Shown here piece by piece: positions 31,985 through 39,910 of a stretch of 64,000 nucleotides of DNA. The notes beneath the pieces are model-generated. The model was not told the DNA's origin. It did no database searches and saw only the letters and a list, made by a program, of their open reading frames with translations. The DNA comes from Poriferisodalis sp965215815. GTDB taxonomy: Bacteria > Actinomycetota > Acidimicrobiia > Acidimicrobiales > Poriferisodalaceae. Within the stretch, counting starts at the first letter, position 1, and every line of letters starts with the position of its first letter. Both the position numbers and the translations under genes were made by a program. The stretch is from contig NZ_CBDCEO010000013.1 of NCBI RefSeq assembly GCF_965215815.1, positions 2,170,001 to 2,234,000 of the forward strand, read 5' to 3'.

Positions 31985-34593
31985 CAGATGCGGGCACCCT
32001 CACGCTCGCGCAACCGCACGTTGACCCACATCTTCTCGATGTGCTGGGCGACCGTGAGAGCGCCTTGAGGTACCTCGTGGGTGGCAAAGAACGTCTCGAC
32101 CTCGGTGGCGAGATCTCGGGTGTGCAGACCGCGGATCCCTCCGGCCATGCGGGAAATTGAGTTCTGGGGAAAACGGTTGGTCAATTCGTCCCACTGGTCC
32201 CGGATGAACTCCCACGCCACCGGTCCCCAGTCGAGATGCGTCATGGCGGCACCGAGCAGATATGGGGCATTCTGGGTCCGCACCTCGGTGGCGAACAACT
32301 CCAGCGTGCGCTCGAACAGTTGTCGATCTTCGAAGAGCAGCAGTGCCTGGAGGTAGCGCAGTTCGCTTTGGGGAGTGTCCGCTGAGCGGTACAACTCGAC
32401 CATCTGCTCGTAGTCAGTCTCGTCGCCCGAGGCCGCTGCGACCTGCACTGCAGCCGCGGCCAGATTCGGCTCGACGGCGACACTGTTCCCGATTGCCGTT
32501 TCAACAAGCTCCCGTGCGCGGGTGCGCACCAGCTCGTCGCGCCCCCTGCCGCCAGCTGCCTCGAACAGCACGCCTCGCAGTTCACGGTCGAGATCGGGCT
32601 CGCCGGGCTGAGGCTCGAAGCCCAGCACACCCAGGGCGGTCGTGGCCATGTCCCTGATGAGAACAGCCAGGGTTTCGCGCCCCGCCGGCTCGGCGATGGC
32701 GTGCAGCCCTTTCAGCCCCCAAATCATCCGCTGCCACACGTGCAGATCTGTCTCCAAGCACAGGTCGGTCACGAGCCCGATGAACTCCGCGGCGCTGGCG
32801 TCGCCGGCCACGACGGCGGCGTAGGTGTCGTCCACCAGCCCGTAGCGCTCGATGGGTTCAAGCACTTCGAGCGCCTGACGGGCCACAGCTGCGAGCAGGT
32901 CCCCGCTGTAGCGCACCCGGTAATAGCCATGGCCGCCGGCATTGACGACGGCCCATTCGACCGGTCCGCCCAAGTTCACAGTCGCCGAGGCATCGGCGAG
33001 CAGCAGTCGCCGCTCGACGGTGTTGCCGTCGGCGAGACGTGCGCGCACCATGACGGGCACGCTCCAGATCTCGGCATCCGCATCGTCGGATTCCCCGGAG
33101 CCGTAGACGAAGCGGTGCTGCGAGACCGTCAGGCCGCTGCGATGCGCTTCGACGGACACGATCGGGTAGCCGCCCTTGAATATCCAGCCGTCCATGACCG
33201 ACCGCACCGGTTCGCCGCTGGAGGACTCAAGGGCGTCCCACAAGTCGGTCGTGGTGGTGTTGGCGTAGCTGTTGCGTTCCAGGTAGTGGTGCACGCCCGC
33301 TGCAAACCGGTCCGGGCCGAGGTACTGCTCGAGCATCCGCACCACCGCGGCGCCCTTTTCGTAGGTGAGCACGTCGTACATGCCCTCGGCGTCAGCGGGG
33401 GAGATCACCTCGTACTCGACGGGGCGGGTGGTACTCAACGCGTCCACGTCGAATGCCGCCCCACGCTCGATCGAGAATTCGTCCCAGCGGTTCCACTCCG
33501 GCCGGAAGGCATCGGTGGTCGCCACCTGCATGAACGTGGCGAACGCCTCCTTCAACCAGATGCCGTTCCACCAGTCCATCGTCACGAGGTTGCCGAACCA
33601 CATGTGCGCGAGTTCGTGCGCGACGACATCGACGATGCGCAACAGCTCCGCGGTGGTCGCCTTCTGGGGATCTGCCAGCAGCAGCGTTTCGCGGAAGGTG
33701 ATGGCACCCATGTTCTCCATGGCACCGAATGCGAAGTCCGGCACCGCAATGAGGTCCACTTTGGTGCCCGGGTAGTCGATGCCGTAGTAGTCGACCAGCC
33801 ACGCGAGTGAGAACGCCCCGGCTTCCAACCCGAACGCGGTCAGTGCCGACTTGCCGCGCACGTGAACGATCCGCAGCGGCACTCCGTCGACGTCGACGGG
33901 ATCGGTCGCTTCGAGGTCGCCGACGATGAAGGCCATCAGATAGGTCGACATCTGGATGGTGTCGGCGAATGTGTCGCGACGCCGCCCGTCAGCTGTCGGC
34001 TCGGACGACACCAATTCGCCGCAGCTGACTGCCATGAGGTCGGGCGGCACGATCATGGTGACGCCGAACACCGCCTTGAGGTCGGGTTCGTCAAAGCAGG
34101 GGAAGGCGCGCCGGGCGTTGGTGGATTCGAATTGGGTGGTGGCGATCGTGCGCGTTTGCTCGGCCTCGTCGACGAACGTGGATCGGTAGAAGCCACGCAG
34201 CTGGTCGTTCAGCTCGCCGGCAAACCGGCATGCGATCTGCACTTGGCCGACATCGAGGCGGCTGCCGTCGACAGGCCGCAGCGTCATCCGCTCGGTCTCG
34301 GGATCGAATGAGATCTCAGCGCCGACGGCCCTGCCGCTCTGGCGCAAAGTCGCATCGGAGCACTCGAGGTCGGCGGCATTCAAGGTGACGCTGTCGACCG
34401 AGCGTTCCACTACCGCCTCGATGCGGACCTCGCCCACGAATCGCGCAGCGTCGAGATCTGGCTCGATGACGATGTCGTAGCGAACTGGCCGCACATCTCG
34501 GGGCAGTCGGTACGGGTTGACATCGGGTACAGCAGAACCGTCGGATCCCGACGTGGGGGGCGGGCCAGGAATCAGAAACGTCACGGCGCGCAC
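31984..34593 (-). CDS. pepN: Aminopeptidase N (M1 family zinc metallopeptidase)
   Basis: Protein of 869 residues. The exopeptidase motif GAMENMG is near residues 291-297; the zinc site HELAHMWFGNLVTMDWWNG begins near residue 326, with the third ligand Glu in WLKEAFATF. The N-terminal saddle domain (YRLPRDVRPVRYDIVIEPDL) and the long helical ERAP1-like C-terminal domain (WGLKGLHAIAEPAGRETL) are complete. It trims N-terminal residues from peptides in the cytoplasm. A 42-residue membrane peptide overlaps its stop. It is divergent from the adenosine kinase gene, with about 67 nt between starts. Confidence 0.94.
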   Translation of the reverse strand: MRAVTFLIPGPPPTSGSDGSAVPDVNPYRLPRDVRPVRYDIVIEPDLDAARFVGEVRIEAVVERSVDSVTLNAADLECSDATLRQSGRAVGAEISFDPETERMTLRPVDGSRLDVGQVQIACRFAGELNDQLRGFYRSTFVDEAEQTRTIATTQFESTNARRAFPCFDEPDLKAVFGVTMIVPPDLMAVSCGELVSSEPTADGRRRDTFADTIQMSTYLMAFIVGDLEATDPVDVDGVPLRIVHVRGKSALTAFGLEAGAFSLAWLVDYYGIDYPGTKVDLIAVPDFAFGAMENMGAITFRETLLLADPQKATTAELLRIVDVVAHELAHMWFGNLVTMDWWNGIWLKEAFATFMQVATTDAFRPEWNRWDEFSIERGAAFDVDALSTTRPVEYEVISPADAEGMYDVLTYEKGAAVVRMLEQYLGPDRFAAGVHHYLERNSYANTTTTDLWDALESSSGEPVRSVMDGWIFKGGYPIVSVEAHRSGLTVSQHRFVYGSGESDDADAEIWSVPVMVRARLADGNTVERRLLLADASATVNLGGPVEWAVVNAGGHGYYRVRYSGDLLAAVARQALEVLEPIERYGLVDDTYAAVVAGDASAAEFIGLVTDLCLETDLHVWQRMIWGLKGLHAIAEPAGRETLAVLIRDMATTALGVLGFEPQPGEPDLDRELRGVLFEAAGGRGRDELVRTRARELVETAIGNSVAVEPNLAAAAVQVAAASGDETDYEQMVELYRSADTPQSELRYLQALLLFEDRQLFERTLELFATEVRTQNAPYLLGAAMTHLDWGPVAWEFIRDQWDELTNRFPQNSISRMAGGIRGLHTRDLATEVETFFATHEVPQGALTVAQHIEKMWVNVRLREREGARI

Positions 34594-34660
34594 ACTACCG
34601 ACGCCCTGACCGCCGAGGCAGATCGTGCGAACGGACCAGACGAGGTGCTAAGCCGACGGG

Positions 34661-35725
34661 GTGGAATCGGGCGAACAGCTGGATGTCGTGGGCATCGACC
34701 ACGCACCCGATGCCGCTGCTGGTGAGCATCCTCTTGATGTCGTGGGCATCGGCAATGCGATGGTGGATGTGTTGCTGCGCGCCGACGAAGCCGTCGTCAC
34801 CGAGTTGAGCATCGTCAAGGGGGCGATGACGCTGGTGGACACCCAGCGGGCGGTCGAGCTCAGCGCGCTCGTCGAGATGCTGGGCGGCGCCGACGAGATG
34901 ACGCCCGGCGGCTCGGTCGCGAACACGATGCTGGGCATTGCGGCGCTGGGCGGCAGCGCCGGCTACATGGGCCGGGTGTGCGAAGACCCGCTCGGCGATC
35001 TGTTCGTCTCGGACATGGTCGGCCATGGCGTGGAACACGCCACTGCGCGGGCGCCCGCAGACGATCCGACGGGTCGCTGCACGGTGGTCATCACCCCTGA
35101 CGGCGAACGAACCATGAGCACGTACCTGGGCGCATCGGCCGGCTTCGCCCCGGCCGACGTGGACTGGGCAATGGTGGATCGAGCCCGGACTGTGCTGCTT
35201 GAGGGCTACCTCTGGGACCCGACAGCGGCCCGGGCAGCGCTGCGCGAAGTGGCGGAGCACTGCGCCGCGCCCGGCAACCACTGCCAGGTTGCCCTCAGCC
35301 TCTCGGACTCGCTGTGCGTGGAACGCCACCGGCGCGAGTTCATCGACATGGTCGACCGCTGCACCAACGTCCTGTTCGCCAACGCTGCTGAACTCAAGGC
35401 GCTTTACCAGACCGATGACCTCGACGAGGCGCTCGCTGCCGTGCGAGGTCAGGTGGACATTGCATCGGTCACGCTCTCAGCAGCGGGCGCAGTGCTCGTC
35501 ACCCCCGACGAGGTCGTGAACGTTCCGGTTGAGCCCGTCGACGAAGTGGTCGACCGCACCGGTGCGGGCGATCTGTACGCGGCCGGTGTGCTGTACGGCT
35601 TGGCCCGGGGCTACGACCTGGAGCGCTGCGGCTGGCTGGGCTCAGTGGCAGCCGCCGAGGTCATCTCCCACGTGGGCACCCGGCCGCTGGTGCCGCTCGA
35701 TGAGCTGGCTGCCGACGTGATCTAG
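34661..35725 (+). CDS. Adenosine kinase-like PfkB sugar/nucleoside kinase
   Basis: Protein of 354 residues. PfkB signatures: LDVVGIGNAMVDVLL (about residues 25-39), GGSVANTMLGIAALGG (about 85-100), and the catalytic DRTGAGDLYAAGVLYGLARG (about 298-317). The FLVDD-free pattern and AAELKALY resemble bacterial adenosine kinases; the substrate could be another nucleoside or sugar. The N-terminus holds an extra copy of LDVVGI (direct repeat 34679-34697 and 34733-34751) about 18 residues before the canonical strand. Its stop codon lies inside the left copy of a 26-bp direct repeat. Confidence 0.82.
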   Translation: MESGEQLDVVGIDHAPDAAAGEHPLDVVGIGNAMVDVLLRADEAVVTELSIVKGAMTLVDTQRAVELSALVEMLGGADEMTPGGSVANTMLGIAALGGSAGYMGRVCEDPLGDLFVSDMVGHGVEHATARAPADDPTGRCTVVITPDGERTMSTYLGASAGFAPADVDWAMVDRARTVLLEGYLWDPTAARAALREVAEHCAAPGNHCQVALSLSDSLCVERHRREFIDMVDRCTNVLFANAAELKALYQTDDLDEALAAVRGQVDIASVTLSAAGAVLVTPDEVVNVPVEPVDEVVDRTGAGDLYAAGVLYGLARGYDLERCGWLGSVAAAEVISHVGTRPLVPLDELAADVI

Positions 35726-35736
35726 AGCCAGTCGTC
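35711..35736. repeat. Left copy of 26-bp direct repeat bounding a one-gene segment
   Basis: Covers the last codons of the adenosine kinase gene (Ala-Asp-Val-Ile-stop). It matches 37768-37793 at 25 of 26 positions; the single difference is G versus C at its seventh base. On the minus strand it encodes the peptide end DDWL-stop. Confidence 0.8.
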
Positions 35737-35762
35737 CCGGCTTGGGAAGCGACCGTCACGCA

Positions 35763-35805
35763 TTCTGTGAGCAAATTTGCCGTCTGAGGCGGCATTTCTG
35801 CACAG
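35763..35805. repeat. 43-nt hairpin repeat, copy A
   Basis: Opens TTCTGTGAGCAAATTTG and ends GGCATTTCTGCACAG. The centre GCCGTC-TGA-GGCGGC forms an apical stem; outer arms pair partly. Two further copies of equal length are at 51562-51604 and 61598-61640. Confidence 0.8.
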
Positions 35806-35858
35806 GATTGCGGCATAGCCGCCGAGCCTTGGTGCGGCATCCCAGAAACTTAAAGATC

Positions 35859-35886
35859 TTGACAGATCGTGCCGTTGCTTTAAAGT
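35859..35886 (+). promoter_or_regulatory. Promoter of the Schlafen/AlbA gene with CTTTAAAG-like boxes
   Basis: TTGACA (35859-35864), a 16-nt spacer and TAAAGT (35881-35886) make the best sigma70-like promoter in the window. Three related boxes surround it: CTTAAAG (35849-35855), CTTTAAAG (35878-35885, over the -10) and CTTTAAG (35931-35937). They are candidate operator half sites. Confidence 0.6.
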
Positions 35887-35955
35887 TTGTCCCCGGCAGA
35901 GCACCGTTTTGCGCAGGTGTGTCCGAAAGACTTTAAGCCATATTGGATTCTTCGC

Positions 35956-37782
35956 ATGCCCTTGCATTTTCTGGGACCCGACTCCCTTGATGAGCAGATT
36001 GAAGCTGCGCTCAACCGCGTTGTCGACGGTGAACTGCCTGAGGTCGTCGAGAGCGCCCAGGTTGACTTCAAGGAAGAGTCAGGGCGCCGCGCACCCGACG
36101 GGTCGGTGAGAACCGGTGAAGCCCGCAATGAAGCTGCTGCGGCAGCGCTGACACATGCGATGGCGTCCATGGCCAACAGCGCAGGCGGTGGTGCGGTCGT
36201 CTTGGGAGTCGCCGATGACGGCACTCTCGTCGGTACTCAGATCGACCCTGACTGGCTGCGAGCGCGGATCTGGGAGCTCAGCGGAAATCGGCTCACAGTG
36301 AACGTGCGCGCAGCTGAGTTCAACGGTTGCCGCCTCTTGCTGCTCAGTACGCCCGAGGTTGTGGAGCCGATCAGCTCCCAGGGGAAACTGCACCATCGAG
36401 TCGGGCCGCGCAGCGTTCAGATGGATATCTCTGCATGGCACAGCGCCCGTCTGCACCGCAGTGGGGCCGACTGGTCGGCCCAGCCGTCAGGCCACGCGAT
36501 CGAAGATGCGAGCGCTGCCGCATTGGATACCGCTCGGCGACATCTGGCCTCCGAAGGTGCTGCAACAGATCTTGCGAAGGCGAATGACGCCGAATTGCTG
36601 CGTCGCTTGAGCCTCGCCGACAGCGACGGGCGACTGTCGAACGCAGGCTCATTGCTCTTCGTGGGTACTCCGGAGCCCGGGATTGACTACATCCGTCGCG
36701 ATGGCTCAGGCGGCGACAGCCGCTACAGGTTGCGTGGCACCGAACCGTTGGTAATGCAGGTGCAGCAGGTTGAGTTAGCCGCGGAGGCTGCAAACCCGGT
36801 CCATCACATCGAATTGGGTTTTGTTCACCGACAAGTGCAATCGGTGCCCTCGCGAGCGCTGCGCGAGGCAATCGTCAACGGCGTTGCTCACAGAGACTGG
36901 CTGTCTCCTCTTCCCACGGTTGTAGAGCACGTGGCTGAGACGGTCACGGTCACGTCACCAGGAGGCTTTGTCGGCGGGATCGATCCATCCAACATCATCA
37001 CCCACCCTGCGGTACCCCGCCATCGCGCTTTGGCTGAGGCGTTGGCGATGCTGAAGTATGCCGAGCGGCAAGGCGTCGGCGTGGCGCGAATGGTGCGAGA
37101 CATGCTGGCGCTCGGACGACCGGCACCTGAAATCTCCGAACTCGTGGGCCCCTTTGTGCGTGTGGTTCTGATGGGTGGATCACCCGACGTGGCGCTGGCC
37201 AGTCTGCTCAGCAGCATTGAGCCACCAGACGTAGCTTCCAGCGTCGACACAGCGTTGGTGATTGACCACCTGTGCAGAATTGGTTGGGCTGACCGCTACA
37301 CAGCTGCGCTGACGTTGCAGCGGGGCGAGGCTGAGACGGCCGACATCTTGGAGCGTCTCGCTGAGGCCACGTTTGTCGTCGGTGGGACGCCGCGAGCGAA
37401 CGATGGCATACAGGAACCCGGCGTGGTGCCTCCTGCGGGAGACGCACGCAGGCGGTCACCGGCAGCAGTTCCCATCATCGTGCGCATTGCCGGAAGTCCC
37501 GACAGCCGGCACGCAGCATGCATGATCAGCGTCCCGGCACGCAAGCACCTGCACCGTCGAAATGCGGTGCATGCACCGATCGAGGGCCAATTGCGCGTTG
37601 CGTTCTCCTACGCGACCGCCCGCGGCCGCATCTCCAGCACAGAGGCCGCATCCTTGCTCTCGGTCAGCACCCCCACGGCCGTCGCCCGGCTCAGGGCACT
37701 CGCAGAAGCCGGAGAACTTGTGTCGAGCAATGCCAATGTCGGTGGCCGCGGCCACCACTATGTTCCGGCCGACCTGATCTAG
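35956..37782 (+). CDS. Schlafen/AlbA_2 domain protein with GHKL-like ATPase region and C-terminal winged helix
   Basis: Protein of 608 residues from ATG 35956. Order of parts: an AlbA_2 (Schlafen-type) domain (VDFKEESGRRAPDGSV, SMANSAGGGAVVLGVADDG, about residues 37-105); a RecG-like HATPase_c_4 region with the Asn box LREAIVNGVAHRDW (about 302-315), SPGGFVGGIDPSNI and YAERQGVGVARMVRDM; and a C-terminal winged helix (SSTEAASLLSVSTPTAVARL). Family members are called putative transcriptional regulators or ATP-binding proteins and are common on accessory DNA. The gene has its own promoter and lies between two copies of a 26-bp direct repeat, the right one covering its own last codons. Biological role unknown. 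Confidence 0.8.
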   Translation: MPLHFLGPDSLDEQIEAALNRVVDGELPEVVESAQVDFKEESGRRAPDGSVRTGEARNEAAAAALTHAMASMANSAGGGAVVLGVADDGTLVGTQIDPDWLRARIWELSGNRLTVNVRAAEFNGCRLLLLSTPEVVEPISSQGKLHHRVGPRSVQMDISAWHSARLHRSGADWSAQPSGHAIEDASAAALDTARRHLASEGAATDLAKANDAELLRRLSLADSDGRLSNAGSLLFVGTPEPGIDYIRRDGSGGDSRYRLRGTEPLVMQVQQVELAAEAANPVHHIELGFVHRQVQSVPSRALREAIVNGVAHRDWLSPLPTVVEHVAETVTVTSPGGFVGGIDPSNIITHPAVPRHRALAEALAMLKYAERQGVGVARMVRDMLALGRPAPEISELVGPFVRVVLMGGSPDVALASLLSSIEPPDVASSVDTALVIDHLCRIGWADRYTAALTLQRGEAETADILERLAEATFVVGGTPRANDGIQEPGVVPPAGDARRRSPAAVPIIVRIAGSPDSRHAACMISVPARKHLHRRNAVHAPIEGQLRVAFSYATARGRISSTEAASLLSVSTPTAVARLRALAEAGELVSSNANVGGRGHHYVPADLI

Positions 37783-37793
37783 AGCCAGTCGTC
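37768..37793. repeat. Right copy of 26-bp direct repeat
   Basis: Covers the last codons of the Schlafen/AlbA gene (Ala-Asp-Leu-Ile-stop) and 11 nt beyond. 25 of 26 positions match 35711-35736. The distance between copies is 2057 bp. Confidence 0.8.
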
Positions 37794-37910
37794 GTTGCTG
37801 CTGCCGGACGGGCGTGGTGGGTAGCGCGGTGCAAGATTGTTCCCATTGAGCCGGAACTCGATGGTCGGTACCTGAATGGACGCCGCAGCGGTGCCGGTCG
37901 CGTCACGCGG
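37779..37910 (-). other. In-frame open extension beyond the hydrolase stop, ending DDWL
   Basis: Reading the minus strand past the hydrolase TGA (37911-37913) in the same frame gives 43 more sense codons up to TAG at 37779-37781. The later part looks protein-like: VPTIEFRLNGNNLAPRYPPR, then PSGSSNDDWL. It may be a lost C-terminal tail or a fragment of another gene. No start codon is evident. Confidence 0.35.
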
Positions 37911-38894
37911 TCATCGTCGTTCGAATGACAGGATCGGCGCGCCGAACTCGCTCGGCGAGTCAGAGTTGAGCCACGCCATCGCGTCGGCATCGCCGGCGAT
38001 GTAGGCCCGCCAGAAGGCCAGCGTTGTCTGTTCGACGATCCTCCTCTGGTCGGCGTTCTCAACGAAATTCGAAATATTCCCGCTGATGCCTCCCAGCCCG
38101 TGGTCGGCACCCTCCATCCAGGCTTCGTACTTGTCGCCGGGTGGTGCGAACAGGAACGGCTCACGCTTCCAATTCGGATCGTCGGTCGTGGCTCCCATGT
38201 CCTTGCTGCCGGTGATGTTGAGCATCGGACAGGCCATCGTGTCCCACGAGCCGTCCCGGAGACCTTGCTGGTTGCGGCCCTGACCGCTGGCGATCACCAC
38301 GGCACCCACCCGGTCGTCGCGGAGCGACGTCGGCCCCTCGCCCGGCAGGTTGATCGTGACCCCCGAAACGAGCTGGCTGGTGTAGGCGCCGAAGGAGTGG
38401 CCGCCGACGCCGACGCGCTCGCCGTCGACGGTTCCGGCGAATTCCGCGACCTCGTCGAGCAGTGTGGGCGCTTGGTCCAGGACGGCCTTCACGTCCGCGA
38501 CGCGGGCTAGCCACCACGGGGGCTGGAGCAAGCGGCCGATCATGAACTCGAAGATCTCGGGTACGGAGACCCATTCGTTGTTGTCAATGTGGTGCCGTTT
38601 GAGCCCGAGATCGGGATAGTCCCGCGCGACGTGCTCAATCGAGTCCAGGAACGTCGGCTGGATGACGACGAACCCGTGGCTTGCCCACAGTCGGGTCAAT
38701 TCCACGCTGCGATGGCGCGATCCGCCCAACCCGTGACACCAAACGAGCAGCTTGTGGGAGCCGGCCTCAGTGGGGTAGCGGCAGGTGATCTCGATCTCGC
38801 GGTCGCGCCGCTCATCCACCACCCTCAGGTGCTCGGCCTTTCGCACCGGGTGCGGGCCAGTGCCCGCGTAGGTCCCAGCTGCGTGAGTGTTCAT
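37911..38894 (-). CDS. Alpha/beta hydrolase
   Basis: Protein of 327 residues. The nucleophile elbow GVGGHSFGAYTSQLV (Ser near residue 168) and KLLVWCHGLGGSRHRSVEL (oxyanion region, about 47-65) are typical. The catalytic acid is probably in NITGSKDMGATTDD, and the His in WMEGADHGLGG. The overall layout resembles platelet-activating-factor-acetylhydrolase/dienelactone-hydrolase-like enzymes; substrate unknown. It overlaps the preceding ATPase gene by ATGA (38891-38894), so it belongs to the peptide-transporter operon and may act on an imported compound. Confidence 0.78.
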   Translation of the reverse strand: MNTHAAGTYAGTGPHPVRKAEHLRVVDERRDREIEITCRYPTEAGSHKLLVWCHGLGGSRHRSVELTRLWASHGFVVIQPTFLDSIEHVARDYPDLGLKRHHIDNNEWVSVPEIFEFMIGRLLQPPWWLARVADVKAVLDQAPTLLDEVAEFAGTVDGERVGVGGHSFGAYTSQLVSGVTINLPGEGPTSLRDDRVGAVVIASGQGRNQQGLRDGSWDTMACPMLNITGSKDMGATTDDPNWKREPFLFAPPGDKYEAWMEGADHGLGGISGNISNFVENADQRRIVEQTTLAFWRAYIAGDADAMAWLNSDSPSEFGAPILSFERR

Positions 38895-39910
38895 CCGATG
38901 ATCTCCTTGCTGTCGCCGGTGTAGAGGACGCAGGCCACCTGTCGGTCATTGCCCAGGTCGATCATCGGAGGATGATCGTTAACGCACGCATCGTGAGCGT
39001 GCGGGCAGCGAGTGCGGTACGGACAGCCCGAGGGGAGGTTGAGCGGGCTGGGAATCTCGCCCGTGCTCATGCGGCCGCCGGAGCGCCGCTCGCGTTGGCG
39101 AACCGGGTTCGCGACCGGCACCGCGGCCAACAGGGCCTGGGTATAGGGATGCGCCGGCTCGGCGTACAGCTCTTCGGCTGGGCCCTCCTCGACGATGCTG
39201 CCCAGGTACATCACTGCGATGCGATCGCTGGCATGGTGCACCACGGCGAGATCGTGAGCGATCAGCAGGTAGGTGAGCCCCAGCCGTTCCTGAAGTTCCT
39301 CCAGGAGATTGATCACCTGGCTCTGGGTGGACACGTCGAGGGCGCTCACCGGCTCGTCCAGGATGAGCAGTCGCGGGCGCAACGCCAGGGCCCGCGCGAT
39401 GGCGATGCGCTGGCGTTGCCCGCCGGAGAACTCGTGCGGTTTGCGTTCGAGATGCTCGCGGGACAGCCCGACGAGCTCCAGCAGCTCCTCGCAGGCCGCG
39501 AGTCGGGCCGCCTTGCCGAGGCGCTCGTGGATGTCGAGCGGCTCACCCAGGATGTCCGCAATGACCATCGACGGGTTCAGCGACGAAGCGGGGTCTTGAA
39601 AGACGGCCTGAATGTCGCGGCGGATGGCCTTGGGGTACTTGCCCTCCAAGGTGGTCAGCTCGACCCCGTCGAAGCGCACCGATCCGGATTCGGCACGCAC
39701 GATGCCCAGAATCGTGTTGCCCGTGCTTGACTTCCCCGAACCGGACTCGCCGACGAGGCCCAGCGTCTGTCCCGCAGCGATGTCGAGGCTGACGCCGTTG
39801 ACGGCGTGAATATCGGCCGCCGCGAGATGGAAGAGGCTGCGAGGGCTCCGATACTTGACGACAAGATCTGAGACCGCAAGCAGTGCCTCGGTGTCCGCCT
39901 CGCCGTTCAT
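38891..39910 (-). CDS. Peptide ABC transporter ATP-binding protein (OppF/DppF type)
   Basis: Protein of 339 residues from ATG 39910, which overlaps the stop of the permease-ATPase fusion. Walker A GLVGESGSGKSSTGN (about residues 51-65), Q-loop AVFQDPASSLNPSM, signature EFSGGQRQRIAIARAL, Walker B LLILDEPVSALDVS, and the switch His in LLIAHDLAVVHH are complete. The C-terminal oligopeptide-transporter extension (HPYTQALLAAVP, CPYRTRCPHAHDAC) identifies the subfamily; its Cys residues may hold a cluster as in DppD/F. With the preceding gene it forms the ATPase pair. The frame is open far upstream but that part is not part of this gene. Confidence 0.9.
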   Translation of the reverse strand: MNGEADTEALLAVSDLVVKYRSPRSLFHLAAADIHAVNGVSLDIAAGQTLGLVGESGSGKSSTGNTILGIVRAESGSVRFDGVELTTLEGKYPKAIRRDIQAVFQDPASSLNPSMVIADILGEPLDIHERLGKAARLAACEELLELVGLSREHLERKPHEFSGGQRQRIAIARALALRPRLLILDEPVSALDVSTQSQVINLLEELQERLGLTYLLIAHDLAVVHHASDRIAVMYLGSIVEEGPAEELYAEPAHPYTQALLAAVPVANPVRQRERRSGGRMSTGEIPSPLNLPSGCPYRTRCPHAHDACVNDHPPMIDLGNDRQVACVLYTGDSKEIIG

